This document shows positions 6,732-15,362 of a DNA stretch of 46,551 bases, in pieces. Every line of letters starts with the position of its first letter. The first letter of the stretch is position 1. Under the pieces are notes generated by a model. It did no database searches. It saw only the letters and a program-made list of their open reading frames with translations, and was not told where the DNA came from. The position numbers and the translations under genes were made by a program. This stretch comes from Deltaproteobacteria bacterium (GTDB lineage Bacteria; Desulfobacterota; Desulfobulbia; Desulfobulbales; SURF-16): the NCBI GenBank assembly GCA_029933005.1, contig JAOZOY010000015.1, positions 1 to 46,551 on the forward strand, in the 5' to 3' direction.

Positions 6732-8660
6732 TTATTCCGCCAGTTTATCCTTGATCGTCGGGAACAGTGACATATCCGTATGGGGTAGAAACATGGCGGC
6801 CATGTAATGAGTCATGAAATCCGGATTCTCGCTCAGCTCCATATTGGTGATCAACTTGCTGACCTGAGACCGCTCCCTGAATCTATTATTATCACAAAGA
6901 CTGATCTGGGCGCCGACCAGGGAGGCATTGCCGAGATAATAAAATTTATTCCGATCAATATCAGGCAGCAGGCCGATACAGATAGCCCGCTCAAGATCGA
7001 TATAGGCGCCGAAATTACCGGCCAGGATGACCCGGTCAAGATCATTGAACCTCATGCCCACAGATTCCAGCAAGGTGACATAGCCGGCATACATGGCGCC
7101 CTTGGCACGGATCAGGTTGTCGAGATCCACTTCGGTGATAACAATATCCTCACCGATGAGGGAATCCTTGGCCCAGACCAGAACATACTCGAAACTATCC
7201 TCACCCTGCCTGATGCGTGGATGATCAATGGCACGGTTAAATTTACCCTGCTGATCAATAACGCCCGCCTCAAGCAATTCGGAAACAATGCTGATCAGAC
7301 CAGATCCGCAGATTCCCCTGGGCTTGGTACGCTCGATGGTGATGATCATCGGATCAAAGGTTTCCGGATGAATATGAAAATTTTCAATAGCGCCGGCGCT
7401 GGCCCGCATGCCGTACTGAATGCCCCCGCCTTCAAAGGCCGGCCCTGCGGAGCAGGCCGTACACATCATCCAGTCCTGGTTGCCGACGACAATTTCGCCG
7501 TTGGTTCCGATATCAATAAACAAGGTCAGTTCCGGACTCTTGTGCATCTGACAGGCATGAACGCCGGAGACAATATCACCGCCTACATAACTGGCCACGG
7601 CCGGGTAGAGAAAGAGGCGAACCGAGGGGTGGGCGTACACGCCGAGATCAGCAGCCGTGGTCAGAGGAAACTGGCTGCTGGTGGGCACGTAGGGTGCCTC
7701 GCGAATATACTTTGGATCAATACCCAGGAGAAGATGGGACATGACCGTATTGCCGGCCGCCATGATGTAGCTGATATCACTGGGACTGATAATCATCTTT
7801 TTACAGATCGTTTCAATGATGGTATTAATGGTATAGACGACCTTGCCCTGCAGGGCCTTCAGACCGCCAGCCCGCTGGGAATAAATGATCCTGGAGATGA
7901 CATCTTCGCCATAGCCGATCTGAGAGTTGTAGGCCGAGGCCTCGGCTATGACCTTGCCGGTGTTGAGATCGATCAGGATTCCGCACAGGGTGGTGGTGCC
8001 GATATCCAGGGCCAGACCATATAAGCGGTCGGTGGTATCCCCTGGTTCCACGGCAATAATTCGATCCGGCTCCCTTTGCCGCTTGCCGCGCAGCAGAATA
8101 GCCGTGATCTCCCAGTTGGACTCCCGCAGGGTGAAGGGCAATTCCTTCAGCAGCGCGGGATGATCATAGGTAGGTTCCTTGCAGTCGGAACATCCCTTAC
8201 GGATACCGCGCAGCACCCGTTGCAGATCCGCAATATTATCATCCGTCGTAGGAGAATCGAGCTTAAGAAAACGTTTTTCAACCGGTGGAGAAACAGACCA
8301 TTCGCCAATCAGAGAATCCAGTGAGCGGGCCGAAATGGAACGGGTTGTCTTGGGTTTACGCTTCAGGGCCTTGCCGTCTTTTTTGATCTCCTCCGGAATC
8401 TCCACCACCAGATCAGACATAATCGATGCCTGACAAGCCAGGCGATAACCCTGATCATGCTCCTCTTTTTTGAGACGCTTGGCCTGGTCCGAGGCAACCT
8501 CGCCTTCCTTGATTTTAACCTTGCATTTGCCGCAGACCCCGTCGCCGCCGCAAAAGGCATGGATGTAAACTCCTGCGTTGGCGGCGGCAGCCAGAAGATT
8601 TTCTCCCTCCTCCACGCTCACCTTGACGTTATCGGGTAAAAAAAGAACTGTTTTGCTCAT
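6732..8660 (-). CDS. acsV: RACo: ATP-dependent reductive activator of corrinoid Fe-S protein
   Basis: 642 aa. An N-terminal 2Fe-2S ferredoxin domain has cysteines at 37, 43, 46 and 76 (C-x5-C-x2-C-x29-C). A linker leads to a large ASKHA-type ATPase domain (DUF4445) with LALDIGTTTLCG, AGNTVMSHLL, LFIDIGTNGEIV, CSAGPAFEGG, GICGSGLI and ILAGNFGAY. RACo uses ATP hydrolysis to reduce Co(II) back to Co(I) in the corrinoid iron-sulfur protein, rescuing it after accidental oxidation. Similar proteins activate other methyltransferase corrinoids. Co-location with the AcsE-like gene supports the Wood-Ljungdahl role. A GCSDCKEPTYDHP segment near residue 155 adds two more cysteines. The Shine-Dalgarno is weak. 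Confidence 0.88.
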   Translation of the reverse strand: MSKTVLFLPDNVKVSVEEGENLLAAAANAGVYIHAFCGGDGVCGKCKVKIKEGEVASDQAKRLKKEEHDQGYRLACQASIMSDLVVEIPEEIKKDGKALKRKPKTTRSISARSLDSLIGEWSVSPPVEKRFLKLDSPTTDDNIADLQRVLRGIRKGCSDCKEPTYDHPALLKELPFTLRESNWEITAILLRGKRQREPDRIIAVEPGDTTDRLYGLALDIGTTTLCGILIDLNTGKVIAEASAYNSQIGYGEDVISRIIYSQRAGGLKALQGKVVYTINTIIETICKKMIISPSDISYIMAAGNTVMSHLLLGIDPKYIREAPYVPTSSQFPLTTAADLGVYAHPSVRLFLYPAVASYVGGDIVSGVHACQMHKSPELTLFIDIGTNGEIVVGNQDWMMCTACSAGPAFEGGGIQYGMRASAGAIENFHIHPETFDPMIITIERTKPRGICGSGLISIVSELLEAGVIDQQGKFNRAIDHPRIRQGEDSFEYVLVWAKDSLIGEDIVITEVDLDNLIRAKGAMYAGYVTLLESVGMRFNDLDRVILAGNFGAYIDLERAICIGLLPDIDRNKFYYLGNASLVGAQISLCDNNRFRERSQVSKLITNMELSENPDFMTHYMAAMFLPHTDMSLFPTIKDKLAE

Positions 8661-8735
8661 AATATTGGTCCGGTTAGTCCGGTTGGTCTTGTTTGGTCAA
8701 ACACATTCAACGAATAAAAATTTATAAAACGATTA

Positions 8736-8763
8736 AAGATAGCAGGTAAAGAAAGCTTGTCAA
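8736..8763 (-). promoter_or_regulatory. Candidate promoter for acsV
   Basis: On the minus strand TTGACA (8758-8763), 16 bp, then TATCTT (8736-8741). It points towards acsV, about 75 bp upstream of its start, and is divergent from the trxA promoter. Confidence 0.5.
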
Positions 8764-8785
8764 GAAAGAAGCCGGTAAAATTAAC

Positions 8786-8814
8786 TTGTCATGGCGGAAA
8801 ACAATCTGTATATA
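8786..8814 (+). promoter_or_regulatory. Candidate promoter for trxA-trxB
   Basis: TTGTCA (8786-8791) and TATATA (8809-8814) are 17 bp apart, about 65 bp ahead of the trxA start. The divergent acsV promoter lies immediately upstream. Confidence 0.5.
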
Positions 8815-8879
8815 TATTTTCTACCTGTTTGAAATAAAATCGGATTTTCCACTGGATAATTATTATGAAGGAGAACACA

Positions 8880-9209
8880 ATGGCAAGCGATAAAATAACA
8901 CATGTAACAGACGGTGATTTTGACGCCCAGGTAAAACAGGCGGACCTTCCAGTGCTGGTTGATTTCTGGGCCCCATGGTGCGGACCCTGCAAGGCCATCG
9001 GCCCGATGATTGACGAACTGGCCAACGACTATGACGGAAAGATGAAATTCACCAAAATGAATGTGGATGAAAATCCGGCTACTCCTGGACAATTTGGTAT
9101 ACGCGCCATTCCCACCCTGATTCTTTTCAAGGGTGGCGAGATCGCCGACCAGATCACCGGCGCCGTGGGAAAAACCCAGCTTGTTGCCATGCTCGACAAG
9201 GTTCTTTAA
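8880..9209 (+). CDS. trxA: Thioredoxin
   Basis: 109 aa, standard thioredoxin size. The active site WCGPC is within VDFWAPWCGPCKAI, and the cis-proline loop reads RAIPTLILF. It reduces protein disulfides in the cytoplasm and is recharged by the thioredoxin reductase encoded just downstream. The ORF track starts at 8865, but that ATG lies within the Shine-Dalgarno region. AAGGAG at 8868-8873 is correctly placed for the ATG at 8880, which gives a normal MASDKITHV start. trxB begins 4 bp after the stop, so the two form an operon. Confidence 0.96.
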   Translation: MASDKITHVTDGDFDAQVKQADLPVLVDFWAPWCGPCKAIGPMIDELANDYDGKMKFTKMNVDENPATPGQFGIRAIPTLILFKGGEIADQITGAVGKTQLVAMLDKVL

Positions 9210-9213
9210 ACAT

Positions 9214-10146
9214 ATGACAACCGACTATCAACTTGTTATCATCGGCGGCGGGCCGGCCGGACTCACCGCGGGTCTTTATGCGGCCAGGGCGAAGCTTCGC
9301 GTGCTGCTGCTTGAAAAGGGAATCCACGGCGGCCAAATCACGGTCACCGACTGGATTGACAATTACCCCGGTTTTCCGGATGGTCTTTCCGGCTTTGACC
9401 TGGCCGACAAAATGGCGGCCCAGGCGGCACGTTTCGACCTGGAAACCAAAAACGCCAATGTCGTTTCCCTGGATCTTGCCGGGCCGGTTAAAAAAATTAA
9501 CCTGGAAGACGGCTTGCAACTCACTTCACAAACGGTGGTGATCGCCACGGGCGCCAGACCGACTCAGTTGGGCATTCCCGGAGAAACCGAACTCATCGGC
9601 AAGGGGGTTTCCTATTGCGCTACCTGTGATGCGCCCTTTTACCGTAATCTTGAAATCTCCGTCATCGGCGGCGGCAACACCGCTGTTCAAGAGGCCATCC
9701 ACCTGACGAAATTCGCCTCAAAGGTAACGGTCATCCACCGCCGTGATCAGCTTCGCGCCACCAAGGTAATCCAGGAAAAAGCTTTTGCCAATGATCGTAT
9801 CGAATTTATCTGGGATACGGTGGTCACTGAAATTCTGGGTGACAAAGAAGTTGAAGCGATCGCTCTGCAGAACAAAAACGGCAAAAAAAGCACCTTGGCG
9901 GTGCAAGGAGTATTCGTCCTGATCGGCGTCCGGCCCAACAATGAGGTTCTGCCCCTTGATCAGCTGGAACATAAAAATGGTTTCATCGTCACCGACAAGG
10001 AAATGCGAACCTCTGCCCCTGGCGTCATGGCAGCCGGGGATATCTGCTGGAAAGAGGTCAGACAGGTGGTCAATGCGGCCGGCGAAGGCGCAGTGGCGAC
10101 ATTGGCGGCGGAACGATATCTCGAAGAGCCGAGTCGCAAAGAGTAA
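9214..10146 (+). CDS. trxB: Thioredoxin reductase
   Basis: 310 aa, full length. FAD-binding GGGPAGLTAGLYAARA at the N-terminus, redox-active CATC in SYCATCDAPFY, NAD(P)-binding VIGGGNTAVQEA followed by the HRRDQLRA basic patch typical of NADPH use, and GVMAAGDI near the C-terminus. It passes electrons from NADPH to thioredoxin. The ORF track begins 27 codons inside trxA; the ATG at 9214, 4 bp after the trxA stop, starts the MTTDYQLVIIGGG core. There is no clear Shine-Dalgarno, so translation is probably coupled to trxA. Confidence 0.95.
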   Translation: MTTDYQLVIIGGGPAGLTAGLYAARAKLRVLLLEKGIHGGQITVTDWIDNYPGFPDGLSGFDLADKMAAQAARFDLETKNANVVSLDLAGPVKKINLEDGLQLTSQTVVIATGARPTQLGIPGETELIGKGVSYCATCDAPFYRNLEISVIGGGNTAVQEAIHLTKFASKVTVIHRRDQLRATKVIQEKAFANDRIEFIWDTVVTEILGDKEVEAIALQNKNGKKSTLAVQGVFVLIGVRPNNEVLPLDQLEHKNGFIVTDKEMRTSAPGVMAAGDICWKEVRQVVNAAGEGAVATLAAERYLEEPSRKE

Positions 10147-10186
10147 AGGACGGTAAACTGTCCACAGTTTTTCGGATTACAATTTC

Positions 10187-11005
10187 ATGCAGTATCCTCA
10201 CTCCCCTCCGCTTCGGAGGGTTTTGCATATTCTGACAATTCTTTTGACGGCGGCTTCTCTTCTGACCATGCCGGGCTGCGGGTTGTATGACAAATATTTC
10301 AAGAAAGACGATCAAGCCGAGATCACGGAAGAATCCCAGATGGCCGCAGCCCAATTACTGGTGATGGAGGGAATGGAAGAGTTTAATCAAGGAAAATATC
10401 ACAACGCCCTTGAAATTTTTCAGGACATCCGGGACCGCTATCCCTTCAGCCAACCAGGCCTGCTGGCGGAACTGAAGTCCGCGGACTGCAATTATCACTT
10501 GAAACGTTATCTAGAAGCGCTCATGCTCTATGACGAATTCGAGAACGGCCATCCAACCAATGAAGCTATCCCCTATGTTATTTTTCAAAAAGGCATGTGC
10601 CATTATCAACGGATTGACACAATAGACAGGGATCCCGCAGGGGCCCAAGATGCCATCCAGGCATTTTCCCGTCTTGTCCGGGCCTACCCCCAGTCTCCCT
10701 ATGTTGAAGAAGCCCGATTCCGTATTGTAGCGGCCCGTGATTTTCTGGCCAGACACGAAATGTATGTCGTCGATTTTTATATTAACACCAAATCATACAA
10801 ACAGGCCGAGGCCCGCCTGGAGTACCTGCTCGATCATTATCCCGATACCAGCGTCAGCCCCAAGGCTGAGGAACTCCTCACCCTTCTCAAGGCAGGAACC
10901 CCGCCGAAAAGCCGCTGGCGAGACTGGATCCCGGAAATTGGCCTGCCAGACTGGGCGCTATTTAAACAATTCGGCATTTTTGGCGGCGGGGAAGATTCTG
11001 AGTGA
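10187..11005 (+). CDS. bamD: BamD-like outer membrane assembly lipoprotein
   Basis: 272 aa. A positively charged start and hydrophobic stretch lead to the lipobox LTMPGC, predicting lipidation of Cys31 and anchoring in the outer membrane facing the periplasm. The mature part is built of TPR-like repeats (LLVMEGMEEFNQGKY, ALMLYDEFENGHP, AIQAFSRLVRAYPQSPYVEEARFRI, AEARLEYLLDHYP) as in BamD/YfiO. BamD works with BamA to insert beta-barrel proteins. It follows trxB by 40 bp. An unusual GC-rich hairpin lies inside codons 6-12, and no strong Shine-Dalgarno is visible. The start at 10187 is needed to keep the signal peptide. Confidence 0.88.
   Translation: MQYPHSPPLRRVLHILTILLTAASLLTMPGCGLYDKYFKKDDQAEITEESQMAAAQLLVMEGMEEFNQGKYHNALEIFQDIRDRYPFSQPGLLAELKSADCNYHLKRYLEALMLYDEFENGHPTNEAIPYVIFQKGMCHYQRIDTIDRDPAGAQDAIQAFSRLVRAYPQSPYVEEARFRIVAARDFLARHEMYVVDFYINTKSYKQAEARLEYLLDHYPDTSVSPKAEELLTLLKAGTPPKSRWRDWIPEIGLPDWALFKQFGIFGGGEDSE
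10204..10220 (+). other. Terminator-like hairpin within the bamD 5' coding region
   Basis: CCCTCCG, loop CTT, CGGAGGG, then TTTT. The perfect 7-bp G/C stem with a short T-run lies 17 bases inside the bamD reading frame. It could weaken read-through from trxB or limit bamD translation. Confidence 0.55.
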
Positions 11006-11058
11006 TTTGATATTTTAAAATACGAAAAGTTGAATAAATCCGCATTTCAAATCTTCAA

Positions 11059-11607
11059 TTATTTTTTTCTTTTCCTCATCTTCTTGTCATACCGTTCCTG
11101 CTCACTGTAGATGCAGCCGCAATAAGGCTGCCGATAAAGGCCCATTTCAATAGAACGATCAATCCCTTCCTGCCATCCCTTACGGAAATCCTCATACACA
11201 AATGGAATGCCATACTCTCCGGCAAGTTTTTCCGCCTGGCTGCGGATCAATTCGTGGTTCTGGTATTTACTGTAAAGCAAGGTTGTGGTAAAGCCATCCG
11301 CACCGATTTCCCCGGCATGTTTTACCGTCTCCACAAGCCTCATTTCATAGCAGAAACCACAGCGTTTTTGTTCATGAAACACAACCTTGCGCAGATATTC
11401 CTTCAACCCGTAGTCGCGGACAATATCCACCTTGAATCCGGTTTGACGGGCCAAATCATCAAGGGCGTTGATTCTTCTTTTAAACTCTTTGAAAGGGTGG
11501 ATGTTGGGGTTAAAAAAGAAACCAACAGGATCATATCCCTGCTCCCGCAGAGAGGAAAGGGGATAGACCGTGCATGGTCCGCAGCAGACATGGAGTAAAA
11601 TTTTCAT
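11059..11607 (-). CDS. queH: Epoxyqueuosine reductase QueH
   Basis: 182 aa, typical of the QueH (former DUF208) family. Hallmark cysteines are in HVCCGPC at the N-terminus, RCGFCYEMRL in the middle and QPYCGCIYSE near the end, which together bind iron. FFFNPNIHP is another conserved stretch. QueH reduces epoxyqueuosine to queuosine in tRNA and replaces the cobalamin-dependent QueG in many anaerobes. The C-terminus is very basic (KKMRKRKK). AAGG precedes the ATG. This ribosome site and start lie inside a 12-bp sequence duplicated at the end of the upstream regulator gene (see findings). No other queuosine genes are in the window. Confidence 0.92.
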   Translation of the reverse strand: MKILLHVCCGPCTVYPLSSLREQGYDPVGFFFNPNIHPFKEFKRRINALDDLARQTGFKVDIVRDYGLKEYLRKVVFHEQKRCGFCYEMRLVETVKHAGEIGADGFTTTLLYSKYQNHELIRSQAEKLAGEYGIPFVYEDFRKGWQEGIDRSIEMGLYRQPYCGCIYSEQERYDKKMRKRKK

Positions 11608-11614
11608 ACCTTAA
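11603..11614. repeat. 12-bp direct repeat, left copy
   Basis: TTCATACCTTAA. On the minus strand this is TTAAGGTATGAA and holds the Shine-Dalgarno and start codon of queH. An exact second copy is at 11799-11810. Confidence 0.85.
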
Positions 11615-11657
11615 TTCTCTTCAGGTGTGGTTGCATAATTTGCCTGAACGTCTTGCT

Positions 11658-11798
11658 GTAACTGTTCAGCAGTGCTCCAGGTGTGCGCACATAAGCGCAG
11701 ACTTCGAGCAGGCTGGAGATGACACCGCTTCGCTGTTATAGTAGTCCTATGTGAATCCAGCCTGATCGAGTGCAGATAAGGTGCTGCTGAACAGTTAC
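11658..11798. repeat. Palindromic element, GTAACTGTTCAG-type ends (copy 2, 141 bp)
   Basis: Both ends read inward as GTAACTGTTCAGCAG, a perfect 15-bp terminal inverted repeat. The interior holds ACTTCGAGCA, which echoes ACTTCGAAGCA in copy 1. No ORF. The right end directly abuts the right copy of the 12-bp direct repeat. On the left, 43 bp of other sequence separate the element from the left copy. Confidence 0.8.
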
Positions 11799-11810
11799 TT
11801 CATACCTTAA
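11799..11810. repeat. 12-bp direct repeat, right copy
   Basis: TTCATACCTTAA, identical to 11603-11614. On the minus strand it encodes the last codons and TGA stop of the NifA-like regulator. It begins one base after the end of the palindromic element. Confidence 0.85.
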
Positions 11811-13344
11811 AATCCTGGGGCCGGATATGATATTTGTGAATTTTATAATTAATAATACGAAGACTTGTGTTGATTTGCCTGGCAGCCTTTGTTTGGTTTC
11901 CCTTGCATTTTTTCAAAGCATCAATAATAAGTTCCCGTTCAAAATTCTCGACAGCCGTGGCCAGAGAGAGAGGATTGCGCCTACCAGCGGTTTCAGCGGT
12001 CTGCAGGGTGGGCGGAAGATGATAGCTTTTGATTGATTCCTCGTCACAAATCAACACTGCCCTCTCAATACAGTTCTGCAATTCCCTGACATTGCCGGGC
12101 CAGTGATACTGCATCAGGAGATCAATTGCCGGAGTGGAGATCCTGGAAATATTTTTATCATTTTCCTTGTTGTACTCTTTCAAAAAAAACTCGGCCAGCA
12201 GGAGAATATCGGTCCGTCTATCCCGAAGCGACGGCAGATAAATGGGAAAGACATTGAGACGGTAATAAAAATCCTCCCGGAAAGAACCGTCCTCCACGGC
12301 CTTTTCCAAATTCCTATTGGTGGCGGTTACCAGCCGGACATCACATTTCTGCGGTTTCACGCCGCCCAGCCGCTGAAATTCCCGGTCCTGAACGACATTT
12401 AGCAGCTTGACCTGAACGGCCTGGCTCAATTCGCCGATCTCATCAAGAAACAAAGTCCCGCCTTCGGCCAACTCAAATCTACCTTTTTTGGCTGAATTTG
12501 CCCCGGTAAAAGCCCCCTTCTCGTAACCGAACAATTCACTTTCAAGCAGGGTTTCAGGCAGAGCCGAGCAATTCACCGCCACAAAGGACCTCTTTGCCCG
12601 TTTGCTGCTAAAGTGGATCGATTTAGCCACCAGAGTTTTACCTGTGCCGGATTCGCCCCGAAGAAGAACGGTGGCATTGCTGTCCGCAACCCTGGAAATC
12701 ATTTCAAAAACCTCCTGCATACGGCTGCTGCCACTGACAATATTACCGATCTGATACTTACCGCTTAATTCAATTTTTAAACGGATATTTTCCCGCTCAA
12801 GCCTCCTTTTTTCTTCATTAAACGCCCGGATACGAATCACGGTCTGGGCAATCAGGCCGCTGAGCACAGCCAGAAACCGCAGGTCCTTCTCAAAATCCAT
12901 ATTTTTTTTATATTCCCGGTCAATACTCAAGGCGCCGATGGTCTGTCTACCATGCTTGATGGGCACACAGATAAAGGAAAGCATTTTCTCCTTTATATTA
13001 CCCCTGGATCTGGTTCTGTTTAAAAACAACGGCTCTTCGCTGATCCGGGGCACGACTATAGGAGAGCCACCGGCAACCACCCGGCCGGTGATCCCCTCGC
13101 CAAGCTTGTATTTCCCTCTCTTCCGGGCTTCAGCGCTCAGGCCGTGAGCCACTTCGATTTCCAGTTGCGCCGTGGCTGGATTGATAATGGACACCGTACC
13201 GTTGATCATTCCGGTGCTCTCGGAAAGAATTGCCATGACCTGCTGCAGACAGTCACGCAGGTCTACAGATGAGGCCAGCACCTTGGTAATTTCGTATAAA
13301 ATGCTGATATCAACTATTTTTTTGTCAGTCGTTTTCTCGGACAT
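11800..13344 (-). CDS. NifA-like sigma-54-dependent transcriptional activator (GAF-AAA-Fis)
   Basis: 514 aa. An N-terminal GAF domain (about 12-180) is followed by the AAA+ sigma-54 activation domain (about 200-430): Walker A GESGTGKT at 230-237, the sigma-54 contact loop GAFTGA, Walker [13 protein letters not shown], and the arginine-finger region. A C-terminal Fis-type helix-turn-helix reads [15 protein letters not shown]. The order and HTH resemble NifA, but no nif genes are in the window and I do not assign that function. The GAF domain would sense a small ligand or partner. The final codons overlap a 12-bp repeat shared with the queH start, so the regulator and queH were probably adjacent or overlapping in the past. 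No strong Shine-Dalgarno. Confidence 0.85.
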   Translation of the reverse strand: MSEKTTDKKIVDISILYEITKVLASSVDLRDCLQQVMAILSESTGMINGTVSIINPATAQLEIEVAHGLSAEARKRGKYKLGEGITGRVVAGGSPIVVPRISEEPLFLNRTRSRGNIKEKMLSFICVPIKHGRQTIGALSIDREYKKNMDFEKDLRFLAVLSGLIAQTVIRIRAFNEEKRRLERENIRLKIELSGKYQIGNIVSGSSRMQEVFEMISRVADSNATVLLRGESGTGKTLVAKSIHFSSKRAKRSFVAVNCSALPETLLESELFGYEKGAFTGANSAKKGRFELAEGGTLFLDEIGELSQAVQVKLLNVVQDREFQRLGGVKPQKCDVRLVTATNRNLEKAVEDGSFREDFYYRLNVFPIYLPSLRDRRTDILLLAEFFLKEYNKENDKNISRISTPAIDLLMQYHWPGNVRELQNCIERAVLICDEESIKSYHLPPTLQTAETAGRRNPLSLATAVENFERELIIDALKKCKGNQTKAARQINTSLRIINYKIHKYHIRPQDFKV

Positions 13345-13496
13345 AAAACAAATTTATGGCTCATCATCATTAGTTAACAACGATTTAAAGGACAGGAAGA
13401 GAAAAGAAACGCGGCGAGATTTGTGGGAATCGGCAGTTGTACGGAGAGTGACAAATCTGATGACAAAAAAATCAATAATCACTTCAACAGCAATTT

Positions 13497-13748
13497 CTAT
13501 TCTTCACTGTCTGCTGCTGGATAGATAATCGTCACTTCGTTTTTATTCAAGTTTAAAAAATCTGTCTTGGCAAGAATCTTATTATTTTCAATATTTCTGA
13601 CAACCGCTTTGGTAATGGGTAAAAACATATCTGAACTGGCCGACATGAAATCCGTCAGACGTTCCTGAGGCAGAACGTGCAATAATCCGGTAATTTTAAA
13701 CATCCTTGTGAAGATAACGATCTCAAAAGGCTCTCTATCCACTCTCAT
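13497..13748 (-). CDS. Small conserved protein of unknown function
   Basis: 83 aa, acidic C-terminus, no cysteines or membrane segments. The core (VIFTRMFKITGLLHVLPQ, then RLTDFM) resembles a family of small proteins with a YRITGxLHLPxGxRLSDFLN-like pattern, recalled by eye and not searched. The ORF track starts at a GTG. The ATG at 13748 is better, with GGAG 8 bases ahead. It lies between the NifA-like regulator and the REC-PAS-GGDEF gene on the same strand, 41 bp after the latter, so it is probably co-transcribed with the GGDEF gene. Role unknown; a link to signalling is only positional. Confidence 0.65.
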   Translation of the reverse strand: MRVDREPFEIVIFTRMFKITGLLHVLPQERLTDFMSASSDMFLPITKAVVRNIENNKILAKTDFLNLNKNEVTIIYPAADSEE

Positions 13749-13789
13749 GACAGACACTCCATTTTACGACTAAATTAAGCAATTAAAAA

Positions 13790-15154
13790 CTATTCGATCC
13801 CTTTCTTCTTCTTTTTACATTCATACATCAGGGAATCGGCCAGGGAAATAAATTCCTCAAGGGAACAGGTTTTTTTGGTGTCATACCTGGCAACACCGAT
13901 GCTTAAATCCACTTTAAAATCGAACTTGTTGATTCTATTACTTTCTTCTAATGCCTCGGAAAGACGTTCACAGGCGCCAACCCGCGTCGGATCAACATCG
14001 CTGGTGGTCAGCACGGCGAACTCATCACCACCCAGCCGGCCGATAATATCCGACTGGCGAAATATCCTTTTTAAAATTTTTGCCGTTTCAAGCAGGGCTT
14101 GATCACCTGCCTGATGGCCATTATGGTCATTAATTCTTTTCAGGTTGTCAAGATCCGCATAAATCAGGAATAAATCATCTTTCTTCCTGTCGGCAATTTT
14201 GAACTGTTTATCCGCCATGTTCATAAAACCCCGGCGATTGAGCAGACCGGTCAAGTCATCCGTAATGGAGACCCTGCGCAGCTTCTCCTCCAACTTTTTC
14301 CTGTTGGTGATATCCTGAATCATCACAATTATGGAGTCGTGATCATTATCAAGGATTGGTAGTAAATTAAGTACAACCTGTTTACCATTGACAAAAATTG
14401 GCTTATTTTCACCGCTTGAACGGGAGGTTTGACGGGCATTTTCAAGTAATGACTGGACTCTCTCCTGCTGATCTTCAGAGAAAAAATCCCTAAAGGAGGC
14501 ACCGAGCATTTCTTCTTCCGGCATTTCAAACAGAGATGTTGCCCTGGCATTGAGATAGATGATCCGTCCCGGAAAAATAATTTCAAAAAAGGCCTCCGAC
14601 ATATTATCCAGCATAACTTCAAAATGTTTTTTCCAGGTAATCAGCTCTGCCGTAACCTCCCGCTGGAAAACATCCTCAAGACCAAGCACTGTCCGGTAAT
14701 TATTTAACTTATCTCTCCTGCCAGTCAGCTCAAGAACGGATAACACATGTTTAGCGGTTTTCTTAAAAGGCCCCTTGGCAATGCAGGCATCAACCCCGTC
14801 AGGCGGACTCTCCTCCTGAGCCTCTTTGGCAATAGCGGAGAGAATAACCAAAACAACATCTTTCATCTGGAGTTTATTGCGGATAATCCGGCATAGTTTA
14901 GCGCCACTTATCTTTGGCATGATCAAATCAACATAAATCACTTCCGGAGTAAAACTCTTCAGGACATCCAGGGCTTCAAGACCGTTACCAGCGGTTCTGA
15001 CCTCATGACCCTCCTGATCGGCCAGAAGGTTGGTCATCAACTTCAGGATAACCGGGTTATTATCCACTACCAGAATTTTTTTCTTTATCTCTTTCTGCAA
15101 AATTTCATTTCCGTTAAACTCAAAATGTTTGAATTGACCACATTCTCTTTTCAA
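13790..15154 (-). CDS. Response regulator with PAS and GGDEF domains (diguanylate cyclase)
   Basis: 454 aa as drawn. Receiver domain about 26-145: acidic pocket near VVDNNP and the phospho-acceptor aspartate in IYVDLIMP (about residue 76). PAS domain about 170-290, then GGDEF about 300-454 with an intact catalytic motif LGGDEF, so it should make cyclic di-GMP. No inhibitory RxxD is obvious just before the motif. No ATG start is available: 15154 is a TTG with a poorly placed AGG, and another TTG at 15100 has GGA at better spacing, so the protein may be 18 aa shorter. The cognate kinase could be the hybrid kinase at 17014-19614, but this is unproven. A small conserved gene follows. Confidence 0.85.
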   Translation of the reverse strand: MKRECGQFKHFEFNGNEILQKEIKKKILVVDNNPVILKLMTNLLADQEGHEVRTAGNGLEALDVLKSFTPEVIYVDLIMPKISGAKLCRIIRNKLQMKDVVLVILSAIAKEAQEESPPDGVDACIAKGPFKKTAKHVLSVLELTGRRDKLNNYRTVLGLEDVFQREVTAELITWKKHFEVMLDNMSEAFFEIIFPGRIIYLNARATSLFEMPEEEMLGASFRDFFSEDQQERVQSLLENARQTSRSSGENKPIFVNGKQVVLNLLPILDNDHDSIIVMIQDITNRKKLEEKLRRVSITDDLTGLLNRRGFMNMADKQFKIADRKKDDLFLIYADLDNLKRINDHNGHQAGDQALLETAKILKRIFRQSDIIGRLGGDEFAVLTTSDVDPTRVGACERLSEALEESNRINKFDFKVDLSIGVARYDTKKTCSLEEFISLADSLMYECKKKKKGIE

Positions 15155-15362
15155 CCTGACTCAAATTATCCCCCACCGAATTATAACATCGGAGAACGTA
15201 TTGTAAAAATATTATACCCATATAACCCTGCATTTTGGCAAGGTTTTCTATCCTTTTTTTGTAAATTTTAATTTTTTTCTTTATAAAAAAGATGCTTCTC
15301 TCTATCTTGCGAAAGAAACGAAAAGTTAAACAATGCCTGAAAAGCTGCCTGGAGAACAAATC

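Noticed and set aside
6807-8024. 405-aa plus-strand ORF
   Set aside because: It is antisense to acsV, has no recognisable motif or ribosome site, and acsV is a clear full-length protein.
8661-8735. CCGGTTAGTCCGGTTGGTC short repeats before acsV
   Set aside because: Only two or three degenerate copies; no riboswitch or operator can be supported.
9133-9213. Upstream extension of trxB in the ORF track
   Set aside because: It lies inside trxA in another frame; the ATG at 9214 starts the conserved FAD-binding core.
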